15,559 nt of DNA from assembly GCA_022827045.1 (NCBI GenBank), contig JAJDTQ010000107.1, positions 1-15,559 of the forward strand. The letters run 5' to 3'. Below are positions 1 through 8,200 of this stretch, one piece after another (the first letter of the stretch is position 1; every line of letters starts with the position of its first letter). Source of the stretch: Candidatus Binatia bacterium (GTDB taxonomy: Bacteria; Desulfobacterota_B; Binatia; UBA9968; JAJDTQ01). Below the pieces are notes generated by a model, which saw only the letters and a program-made list of their open reading frames with translations, was not told the DNA's origin and did not search any database. The position numbers and the translations under genes were made by a program.

Positions 1-95
1 CGGCGGCTCACCCCGAACCGCCGCGACAGCTCCGTCTTCGACACGCCTCGTTCCAGATAGTGCTTCAGCAGCATCCTCGTCTCCCATCCGTGCAT
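1..95 (-). CDS. istA: IS21-family transposase IstA, N-terminal part (runs off the left edge)
   Basis: Read on the minus strand, an ATG at 95-93 opens a frame that stays open to base 1. It begins MHGWETRMLLKHYLERG and continues into SKTELSRRFGVSR. This is the N-terminal helix-turn-helix seen in IS21-type IstA transposases: a short leader, then the 'hyLerGvSktelsrrfGvSR' DNA-binding helix pair that recognises the element ends. Only about 31 residues are inside the window, so the DDE catalytic domain and the partner ATPase IstB cannot be judged. The frame is also open upstream of the chosen ATG; that ATG was chosen because IstA proteins commonly begin with a similar MHxWE leader. Whether the element is intact depends on sequence to the left. 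Confidence 0.7.
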   Translation of the reverse strand, partial: MHGWETRMLLKHYLERGVSKTELSRRFGVSR

Positions 96-192
96 CCGTG
101 CTCCGCTCCGTTCCTGTTGGTCTTCCCAACAGCCTGGTCCGCAGCACTCCAGCCGGCAATCAATGTGTGCAGTTTTCGGTTGTCACAAATGG
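96..192 (-). mobile_element. Probable end region of the IS21-type element
   Basis: The stretch ahead of the istA start holds no gene. On the minus strand it contains a tgtgacaaccgaaaactgca motif (around 170-190), of the kind found at IS21-type termini, and a related gacaactgta motif a few bases further out. This is where an IS21 left end should lie, but no target-site duplication or matching right end can be seen here, so the exact boundary is uncertain. Confidence 0.3.
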
Positions 193-379
193 GAGATTTA
201 CAGTTGTCCGCTACACGTGAAGCTCGAACGGGGCCATGTCGGGCGGAAACGACAAGAGTCCCTGAATTTCGAGGCTACGGATAAATTTCATGGTTACAGC
301 CTCCAGCGGGCTCAGATCAGGCAAACAAGCCCGTGCTATGTCCAGCGATGTATCTCTAACCACAGACGGTCAGCGACTG

Positions 380-846
380 TTAGTCCCGACATGCCCCCAA
401 GCATCGCCATGCCCGTTCCAGTGCCTCCAGGCCGAACCTGTCCTGGTTCGCCGTGATGCAGGTTATGAACAGCCGAAGATAGTCGACTCCCCCTCCCGGT
501 TTCAACTCCGCCACCAATTCCGCGCCTTCCCGATCACCCGCTCCACCTGCTCCTCGTCCGCACGCATCTGCACCGCCATCCTGTCCAACCGTCGACGGAA
601 GTGTGAGTGACAGAAAAGGAGCGACGTCGCCGCCAAGGCCGCGCCGAAACATGTCGACGCCATCGCCGCAGGTCCGCCGCGCAGTGCCCAGATCAAGGAC
701 TGGATGACGGTGGCCCCACCCGGAAACGGCAGCGATGCGAGCCCCACGGCCAGCGACACGCCGCCCGCGATGCCCAGCGCCACGACCGCAATGCGCCTCC
801 GCGGTTCGGGGTCAAGGGCACGGCGGTCCGAGGAACAACGCGACAA
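380..846 (-). pseudogene. Unrecognised small membrane protein gene, frameshifted
   Basis: The minus frame from about 846 to 502 gives basic residues, then two hydrophobic stretches (around RRIAVVALGIAGGVSLAVGL and AMASTCFGAALAATSLLF), then a charged helix ending ADEEQVERVIGKA. There the frame breaks: a 2-base insertion near 520 moves the continuation into the frame ending at 380, which reads ELVAELKPGGGVDYLRL, then ITANQDRFGLEALERAW and a stop. The repaired product would be about 160 residues, with two N-terminal membrane helices and a cytosolic tail. The break is inferred from the degenerate second copy of this tail at 1316-1449, where VIGKAGLMGQLIPGGGADY stays in one frame. I do not recognise the family and assign no function. 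Confidence 0.45.
408..541. repeat. Degenerate direct repeat, copy 1 (tail of the broken membrane protein gene)
   Basis: This copy matches 1316-1449 with substitutions and small gaps. The best-conserved part is 479-541 against 1389-1449, sharing atagtc, ctccccctcccgg and ccttcccgatcacccgc in the same order. On the minus strand it encodes the IGKA...PGGGxDY tail of a protein. The copies lie about 910 bp apart. Confidence 0.6.
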
Positions 847-849
847 ACA

Positions 850-1244
850 CTCCGCCGAGCAGCGGCGGGACCACCAGCACCGCGAGATTCACCGCCCCCG
901 GGCGGCCCAGCCACGGTTCGGCGAGCGTGATGACCGCGGCCAGCGGCAGGTCGGCGAGACGCGACCAGTGCATGTCCACGCCGGCCGGGCGGATTGAGAC
1001 GCCACTGCACCATGTCGTTCCACCCCTGGCCGTCGATCCAGTCGAGGACCTGCACCACCCGCATGAAGTCGTCCGGACCCACCAGCAGCCCCCCGGCGCG
1101 GGTGGGGCCCAGCCCGAAGGACAGCAGGACCGCGAAGCCAAGCACGGCTGCAAGCGCGTAGGCTGCCAAACGACCGAGTCGGGGCCGCGGCGCCTGGTCG
1201 TTGCTTCGGAAACGGTGGGGGGACCCCCTTGTCCCGGGACGTCA
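850..1244 (-). pseudogene. ArnT-like membrane glycosyltransferase, N-terminal remnant with frameshift
   Basis: The minus-strand frame opening after a stop near 1244 reads a hydrophobic helix (YALAAVLGFAVLLSFGLG), then DDFMRVVQVLDWIDGQGW and NDMVQWRLNPPG. After a shift near 985 the next frame continues DMHWSRLADLPLAAVITL and a second hydrophobic segment. The order 'DDxMRxVQVxDWxxGQxW...QxRxNPPxGxxMHWSRLxDLP' is the N-terminal signature of large bacterial membrane proteins of the ArnT/PMT-like (GT-C) group, which take sugars from polyprenyl phosphate. From memory such proteins are several hundred residues long; only about 130 remain, with no sign of the later loops and helices. There is no ATG in the opening frame (a TTG lies at 1169), so the 5' end is also uncertain. 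It is dead as written. Confidence 0.55.
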
Positions 1245-1315
1245 GGCGCCATCCATGAGTCCGGGTCGTGAGAGTGTGCTATGACTTCTCCGCCTTGAGC
1301 GCGCCCCGAGCGCCG

Positions 1316-1449
1316 CCATGCCCGGTCACCAACGCCTCCAGACCCGACCTACCCTGGGTCCCCACCCTGTGCGTGACGGAGAGTCAGAATAGTCTGCTCC
1401 CCCTCCCGGAATCAACTGCCCCATCAATCCCGCCTTCCCGATCACCCGC
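1316..1449. repeat. Degenerate direct repeat, copy 2
   Basis: Counterpart of 408-541. On the minus strand it reads RVIGKAGLMGQLIPGGGADY, then diverges; a further frameshift is needed to reach GLEAL, which matches GLEALERAW of copy 1. The upstream membrane segments of copy 1 are not found beside this copy, so it is an isolated 3' gene end. Confidence 0.55.
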
Positions 1450-1837
1450 AACAACTTCCATGGCCCACAAGCACATTCTCAATCCGCTACGCCCGGGAGC
1501 ACGTCCAACTTCGTCTTGCGCCGGCAACGGCCGCCAACATTCGGGTTGGCGAGACGGGCGCGAATTGTTACATGTGGCGAGACATCGTCGGCTCGATCGA
1601 CTCGGCAGGCAAAGGCCCTGACACGGGATTCCTCGCTGTTTTCATGACCTACGGACCAGATCGGCACGCCGAACATCGATCTCATGGCACCAGCCATGGC
1701 TCGGCGTCCGGAAACACTGCGCATGCTCGTCACGTCCACTCCACCGGGGAGCAAGGCAGAGATGCGCCGGCCACCTTCTTCCCGGGCCATAGCTTCCGGG
1801 GCGAGCTTCCTGCTTGGCACTGAGAGCCCAACCCGCC
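1450..1837. other. Stretch without a recognisable gene
   Basis: Open frames exist on both strands but their translations are Arg/Ala/Gly-rich, resemble nothing I recognise and overlap one another. I see no convincing promoter, terminator or repeat. This is the 5' flank of the membrane protein gene at 1838. Confidence 0.4.
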
Positions 1838-2818
1838 ATGCACGTTGGCAGTCACGGCGACGGAGACGCTTTCGGTTCGCGCGCAAGGTGCTGGCTGGGA
1901 GTATTGTTGGGTGTCTACGCGTTGGCGGCTCTGGCCCTGCTCGCGTTCAGGGTCGATCTGCGTCTCATCCTTGCGGCGACTCCCTGGTGGGTGGTTCCGG
2001 CCTTCATGACCTTCGCGGCCGTCGGCTTTACGGTGCGGGTCGCACGGTGGCTCTTGCTGGCTCGCGCGGCAGGCCTCAATGTCCGGAGCGCCGACCTCGC
2101 GACGGTCTATGTAGGCGGCTTCCCGATGAACCTGACTCCCGGACGCATCGGAGAGCTGTGGCGTGGCTGGGTCCTCTGGCGCCTGTGGCGCTTGAGATAC
2201 CGCCGTACGCTGCCGCTGCTGATCTTCGATCGGCTGCTCGATTTCTGCGCACTCCTGCTTTTCGCGGGCGCGGGCCTGGGGCTTGGCCTGGATCCCGGCT
2301 GGCTGGCGGCACCGTGGCTGGTCGCGGCCTCGGCGCTGGTGATGCTCATGGCGCTGCCCCGATGGGCGCGACGCACCATCAAGGCAGTGTGGGCAACAAC
2401 CGGCCACCGCAGGCCGCGACTGTTCGCGCTGCTGCTGTCCGTATGCCGCAACCTCGCGCTGCTGCTCAAGCCGGCCCTCCTGGTCAGGCTCCTGTCGTTG
2501 AGCCTGCTTGCATGGAGCATGGAAGCCGTCGCATTGCACATGCTCATGCCCGCGATCGGGGGAGAGCTATCACTGCGGCAGGCCCATGCGACCCTCGGTC
2601 TCGGCAACATTGTGGGCGCCATCACTTTCCTCCCCGGAGGCATCGGCGGTCAGGAAGTCACGATGGCCCTGCTCATTGCCGGCTTCGCCGACAACTCCAC
2701 GGCCGGCGCCATGGCGATGGTCGGCATCATGCGCGTGAGCACGCTCTGGTTCTCCACCGCGTTGGGTCTACCGTTTTTCATGCACCTGTCCCGCCGGTGC
2801 ATGCGCTCCGGCGTGTGA
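1838..2818 (+). CDS. UPF0104/AglD-like integral membrane protein (flippase-like, lysyl-PG synthase transmembrane family)
   Basis: The 326-residue product from the ATG at 1838 is intact and strongly hydrophobic, with about seven to eight membrane segments, for example around WLGVLLGVYALAALALLAF and the final LWFSTALGLPFFMHL. Two family signatures are visible: GGFPMNLTPGRIGELWRG in the first half and ITFLPGGIGGQEV near residue 275. They resemble the conserved blocks of UPF0104/YbhN/AglD-like proteins, related to the membrane half of MprF. Members act in the inner membrane and are often encoded beside polyprenyl-phosphate sugar transferases; transport of a lipid-linked substrate is proposed for some but not shown here. 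A TTG at 1814 would add eight residues; no good ribosome binding site favours either start. It is convergent with the broken GT2 gene at 3295-4328, which supports a glycan-lipid context. Confidence 0.75.
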   Translation: MHVGSHGDGDAFGSRARCWLGVLLGVYALAALALLAFRVDLRLILAATPWWVVPAFMTFAAVGFTVRVARWLLLARAAGLNVRSADLATVYVGGFPMNLTPGRIGELWRGWVLWRLWRLRYRRTLPLLIFDRLLDFCALLLFAGAGLGLGLDPGWLAAPWLVAASALVMLMALPRWARRTIKAVWATTGHRRPRLFALLLSVCRNLALLLKPALLVRLLSLSLLAWSMEAVALHMLMPAIGGELSLRQAHATLGLGNIVGAITFLPGGIGGQEVTMALLIAGFADNSTAGAMAMVGIMRVSTLWFSTALGLPFFMHLSRRCMRSGV

Positions 2819-3090
2819 CTAACGCGTGCCGAAGCCCAGTCCGTTGACTCCCGTCTGCGACAAAGTGACGCCAAGGAAGGGTTCCGGCCGGAAGACCGCA
2901 CCGGAACCAGCCCAAGGCAACGATCCCGCGAAGAGAACACTGACGGCATCGACCGCAGCCAGAACCGCACGATCCCTTGCCCTTGGGCAGGCGAGCGTGA
3001 TGCCTCCGGTCTTGCCCCGAACCCGCATCCCATATCCGGCAACAGTACGCCAGCAATCGAAACCGCGTCCAGCAGTTCGGTGTCGACTGG

Positions 3091-3242
3091 TGCTCGAACG
3101 GAAGACAATGCCACCGGTTCCTCGCCCACACGCGCTCCCGCCCTGTGTAGCAACTCCAATTCACTCGTGCTCGGACAGAAGACAACGCTACCGGTTCCTC
3201 ACTCACGCGATTCCGCCCTGTGCAGCAAGTCCGATTCACTCT
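3091..3242. repeat. Two-copy tandem repeat, 77-bp period
   Basis: Copy 1 is 3091-3167 and copy 2 is 3168-3242. Both begin tgctcg, then gaagacaa, accggttcct, ccgccctgt and end ttcact before the next unit. Copies differ by scattered substitutions and a 2-base length difference. The bases just before 3091 (cagcagttcggtgtcgact) look like the end of a more diverged third unit. It lies in the 476-bp space between two convergent genes; no gene is recognised in 2819-3294 on either strand. Confidence 0.65.
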
Positions 3243-3294
3243 CCCGCCCCGCAATGTCTGTTAACGTCAGCCGAGGAGCCGGAGGCGGGCGGAC

Positions 3295-4328
3295 TCACCC
3301 GTGTGGGGGGTTGTGGGGTCTTGGGCGGAGCGGGAGGCATGGCTGGGCGAGATAGTGGAGGCGTTTGATTTCGCGGCGTCCGAGGGTCACGGTGTCCAGG
3401 ATGAGGCTGCATGCGAGGCTCAGGAAACCCATCAGGGCCAGGCCAGTGGAAAGCACAGCGGTGGGGATGCGCGGCACCAGGCCGGTTTCCAGGTACTCCG
3501 TCAGGAGGGGCCAGGCGAGGATGATGGCGGTCAGCTCCAGCAGAACGAACACCGAGAAGAACAACTCCAGCGGGCGCTCCTCCTTGATCAGCACGGAAAT
3601 GGTCTTGACGATGGAGACCCCGTCACGAACCGTTCTGAGCTTGCTGGGAGACCCGTGGGGCCGTTCGAAATACGGGACTTCCATCTCGGCGCAGGGCAGA
3701 CGCATCTCAAGCGCGTGCACGCCCATCTCGGTCTCGATTTCAAACCCCCTGGAGAGCGCGGGGAAGGACTTGACGAAACGGCGGGACAGTGCCCGGTAGC
3801 CGGTCAGGATGTCGGAAAACCTCTGTCCGAAAATCAGCCCCACCATGGCGGTGATCACCTGATTGCCGAACCGATGACCGGGACGGTAGGCAGCCTCCTG
3901 GTCCGGCACCCGCGCGCCGCTGACCATGTCCAGTGGGCCTTCGATCAAATACGATATCATCTCCAGGGCGCGTTCCGCAGGGTAGGTGCCGTCGCCGTCC
4001 ACCAGGACGAAGATGTCGGCGTCGATGTCGCCGAACATCCGGCGCACCACGTGACCTTTGCCGCGCACCGGCTCGGAACGGACCACCGCCCCCCCGCCCT
4101 GGCCGCTTCCTCGCCGGTGCGGTCGGTGGAGGCGTTGTCGTAGACATAGATGCGAGCGGTGGGGAGCGCGGCCTTGAAGTCTTTCACCACCCCACCGATG
4201 GCCGCTTCTTCGTCCCGGCACGGGATCACCACGGCAATCGAGAGATCGCCAAAATCGAATTCTTCATCAGCATTGGTCATGGTGGTGGATGATTTCCCGG
4301 CCTGGATGCCTTGCATGACGCCCGCCAT
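3295..4328 (-). pseudogene. Family 2 (DPM1/GtrB-like) polyprenyl-phosphate glycosyltransferase, one frameshift
   Basis: The minus strand starts at the ATG 4328-4326 or the later ATG 4281-4279 (MTNADEEF). It reads AVVIPCRDEEAAIGGVV, YVYDNASTDRTGEEAARAGG, then needs a +1 correction in a G7 tract (plus-strand C7, 4089-4095) to continue VVRSEPVRGKGHVVRRMF, FVLVDGDGTYP (the D-x-D metal site), YRPGHRFGN, ILTGYRALSRRFVKSFPAL, GFEIETEMGVHALEM and RPHGSPSKLRT. Two C-terminal membrane helices follow (LFFSVFVLLELTAIILAWPL and LALMGFLSLACSLIL). This is the layout of inner-membrane GT-A enzymes that load a sugar onto dolichyl or bactoprenyl phosphate. Restoring one G gives an unbroken protein of about 345 residues, so the lesion is very recent or a sequencing error. 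Everything downstream of the break looks conserved. The partner is probably the flippase-like gene at 1838-2818. Confidence 0.8.
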
Positions 4329-4333
4329 TCCCG

Positions 4334-4866
4334 TCAGTTGTCGGTCGAGTCATGGCCCTGCACCCGGACCCCCCTGTAGGAGTCCTTGACTCGGCTGTTC
4401 ATCCGCTCGACGGTGGACCGTTCGTTGTAGCGCACCCTTCCGGAACCGGCTGTGTACGGCGCAAAGCCGGGCCCGCGCTTCCTGGCCCGTTCCTCCTTCC
4501 GGCCCCTGGCCCGGCGGGTGTTGACGTCGATGATCGCAAAATGGCCTGAGAGGTAACTGTGCCAGCCGACCTCTTTTGTGTCGCAGGCCGCGTCCATCCG
4601 TTCTTAGAGGCAGGTCACCCGTTCCGTGCTCAGGGTCGCCAGGCGGAAAACCGCCTGGCTGTCGCGCAGCGAGGCGAAGGTCAGCAGCAGCTTATGGGGA
4701 TGCCTGGGTCGGCGGTGTCCACGTGAAGCGTGTGATCCCTCTAGCGTAGCGGTCCATCCGCAACTATCGTTGCAGCCAACTCAGCCGTTCGGCCTCGCCC
4801 TTGCGCGGGCGATCCGGCTTGCGTTCGCCGGTTTCGCCCTTCACCTGCCGTTCGGAACTCTCTAGC
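4334..4866 (-). pseudogene. IS1182-type DDE transposase, degenerate C-terminal half
   Basis: On the minus strand, fragments follow the order expected for an IS1182-like transposase: KPDRPRKGEAERLSWLQR then a TAG stop; LHVDTADPGIPISC; after a shift, LLTFASLRDSQAVFRLATL; STERVTCL then a TAA stop; ERMDAACD; GHFAIIDVNTRRARGRKEE; and VRYNERSTVERMNSRVKD followed by VRVQGHD. The RYNERSTVERxNxRxKD block carries the last catalytic Glu of the DDE triad. There are at least two nonsense codons and two or more frameshifts. The protein ends abruptly after GHD, where the family usually continues with a hydrophobic tail. No terminal inverted repeats were found. The remnant stops within a few bases of the GT2 reading frame, so its fossil DNA now forms the upstream flank of that gene. 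Confidence 0.75.
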
Positions 4867-5295
4867 GAGACTCAATGACGGTCGAATCGCGCGAGACAAG
4901 ACCGACGATCATTTCCACGAACACCCCTAACCACCGCGTCGTGCATCGCGCTCCGCAGCCTGCTCCGCGCGAACTCCCGTGTTCCGATCATAGCAACCGG
5001 ACCGACATGGGACAAGGAAAAGGAAAGTCGAGTCTCGGCAGGAGCCTCCGTTCCTGCAACTCTAAGACAATCAATGCCACTTGGCGACAGGCCCACGAAA
5101 CCCTGAACCGTGACTTGTTCTTGGACTGGGAAGCTCGTACGCGGGCTTCATGGACGTCGCAGACGCGCTTGGTGGTTGAGGAGACCGCCCTCCTCCTTGA
5201 TTCCCGTCCGCCCTTGATTCATAGTGACCGGCGGAAGGGCAGGCTGGCTTGGCTGGCATGAAACGCCTGTCCATGTGACGGCTTGCTCTGGTGAG
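4867..5295. other. Upstream region of the Ig-repeat lipoprotein gene; no gene recognised
   Basis: Neither strand shows a recognisable protein. A small imperfect hairpin (gcagga...tcctgc, near 5038-5059) is present. No sigma70-type promoter stands out, and regulation of the gene at 5296 cannot be read from this stretch. Confidence 0.35.
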
Positions 5296-8200
5296 ATGAT
5301 GATGAGATACACTACGACTCTCGTCGGTGTTTGCTTCGCTTTCTCTCTCGCCGCGTGCAGTAGCGGCCATCTGTCTGTCGAACTTCCTGGGGGGGACGGG
5401 GCGCTTGGGCTCAGTTTCCCTGCCGGACAAGCCGTTCAGCATCGACTCCCAGTGCGAATCTCCGGCGGGGTTCGTCCTTACGAATCGAGCATCGAGGACT
5501 GTCCGGATTGGGTGACCCTGATCCCGGATCGAAGGATTCTGGGGGGTACGCCTCCCATTGCCGAGGCCGGAAACACCTTCTTCTGCACTTTCAGCGTCAC
5601 CGAGTCCGACCCTGGAGTTCGGCCGGCACGAACGGTGTCTTATGGTCTTCGGCTTGTGGTAACCGCCCCGCAAGAACTGTTGCTGACGCCTCCGCGCAAG
5701 ATGGACCTGCGTTTGGGGAGCTTCCACAGCGAAGCGTTGCCGGTCGCCACGGGCGGCGTTGCGCCGTACACCTACACGTTCACCTGCGCCAGCGGGATGC
5801 TGCCGCCGGGGATGGGCTTCGCGCCCGAAACCCGCACGTTCGCGGGTACGCCGGGCGCCCGATTCCGCGATTCGTGCACGTACACGGCAACGGACAGTTC
5901 ACAACCCGCCACCACGGTTTCGCAACCCGTCGAGGTCGAGGTGGAAGGGGCACAGGCGCTTCAGTTCCCACCCCTTGAAAAAGTAGCTCTTGTCGTGGGG
6001 AGCTTCCACAGCGAAGCGTTGCCGGTCGCCACGGGCGGCGTTGCGCCGTACACCTACACGTTCACCTGCGCCAGCGGGATGCTGCCGCCGGGGATGGGCT
6101 TCGCGAACGGCAATCTTTCTGGCACCCCCAGCGCCCCGTTCCGCGATTCATGTATATTCACGGTCACGGACAGCTCACAGCCGCCCGCGACCGTCGCGAT
6201 GACCGTCGAAGTCGAAGCGGCAGGGGTGGCACTGGAACTCTTGAGCCCGGTGCCGACCCCAACTCTTTCGGTCGGGAGCCGTTTCAATGAACTGTTCCCG
6301 GAGGCTCGCGGCGGCGTTGCGCCGTACATGTACTCCTTCACCTGTGACGGAGGAGTGTTGCCGCGCGGAATGAGCTTTACGAACCGCAGGTTTTCTGGCA
6401 CCCCCAGCGCCCCGTTCCGCGATTCATGCACGTACACGGCAACGGACAGTTCACGACCGTCCGCGACAACCTCAAGCACCGTCGCGGTTGTGGTGGAAGG
6501 AGACCCGGAGCCCCTGGTACTGCCCGATGATGTCGCACCAGGCAACGAGATCAGTCTTGAGGTAGGGGAACCCTACGAGAGAACGCTAGCGGCGGCTGCG
6601 GGCGGCACTCTGCCGTACAAATATTCGTTCGAGTGTAGCCGGAGCTTGCTCCCGTACGACATGGAGTTCGTGTCCGGTACTCGCGTCTTGAGCGGCACTC
6701 CCTACATACTTCCCTCCGGCACGCCCAGCGATTCGTGCGAGTATAAGGTAACGGACAGCGCACCGACGCCCGAGATGGCGTCTAAAACCGTCCAGATGGA
6801 GCTGACAGGCATGCCGGATGACCTGACATTTCCGGTAAATGTGGTTTCCGCGAACGCCATAGAGCTTACCGTCGGGGAGTACTACAGTGCGACGCTGGCA
6901 CCTGCTGCTGGCGGTGTTCCGCCGTACACTTACTCCTTTGCTTGCGACGGCGGGGCGTTGCCCTCCGGCATGAACTTCGACTCCGACTCCCATCGTTTCT
7001 CTGGTACCCCCCGCGCCTTGTTCGACGATTCGTGCACCTATACCGTCACGGATTTCTCGTCGACGGACTTCGGCCAGACCGGCACGACGCTTAAGATAAT
7101 CGTGTCAGTCAGGGTGCAAGGGGAAGCGCCGGCATTACCCACGGATGTAGTGCCTGGCAATTCTGTCTCGCTCACTGTAGGACAGCGCGCCAGAGTGGTG
7201 TTCGCGCAGGCATCCGGGGGTACGGGCACGCCGCCTTACTCTTATGCCTTTGGGGAGTGTGATCTCCCGGACGGCCTGGCATTCACGGCCGAGGATCGCC
7301 TTCTTTCCGGCACCCCGTCCGAGGCAACAGGTGTGTTGACCTGCACATACAGCGCAACTGACAGTGCCTCTCCATCCACAAGCGCGTCGCGGGAAGTCAC
7401 CCTGGTTGTCAATCCCCGCGATTCGGGCATGTGGCGATTCCATCCAAGATCCCTTGCGGGGAGCGAGTACCCTCTCGATCCCACAGTCGACGGCAGGCAG
7501 CCGCTCGTCATTTTGCCGCGTGCGATCGACGGGGCGGGCGTGGAGACGTACGGGCTCCTGGACGTTCGTGCACCGCTGGAATTCAATGCGGCTACGCGGC
7601 AACTCTACTATGTCCATCGGGGGAGTCCCCTGTTTGGCACGATCAGCACGTTCGCCTACCAGGTTTCCGTTGGCGGCAGGCTTCATGACGCCGTGTGCGT
7701 CGATATCGAATACCTCAACCCCAATCAGGGCGTGCCGGGCACCATCGAAATTTCGATCCGCGATGCCGCATACTGGGACGGCACCCGGCGGTTCCGGTGC
7801 GAGGACGCTCCCCCGGGCACGAATTCCAACTCCCTTGGGACGGTGTCCAACCCGGTCCACGAGGCGCTCGGGCCGGTTCATGCGCGGCGGGCCGCCGATG
7901 TCGCCCACGCAGCGGTTCGGGAACGGGTTCGCGTTTGGTCGCCGGGGCGTCCGGGCGGCGTCTTTGCGTTCTCACCCGCGGTAGACTTCGGCTCGCTGTC
8001 GGGGGAGAGCGGCGGCTTTGACTACCGCGGCTCCAGCCAGTCGCTGAGGGTCGGGGCAGAGACGGGAGGCGGCCCCTGGCAGGCGGGGCTCATCGCCTCG
8101 TTCACACAGACCGAACTTCGCTATGATGCCGAGGCGAGCCTTGCCGAACGGGGCTACCGTTCCGGTGAACACGATACGGAGATCGTCTCCCTGCATCCCT

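Noticed and set aside
1684..2847. A 387-codon plus-strand frame and long minus-strand frames over the flippase-like gene.
   Set aside because: They are GC-rich shadow frames with Arg/Gly/Pro-rich translations; the frame at 1838-2818 has membrane helices and family motifs.
5071..5727. A 218-codon minus-strand frame over the start of the Ig-repeat gene.
   Set aside because: Its translation shows no family features and overlaps the signal peptide and first Ig unit of a well-supported gene.
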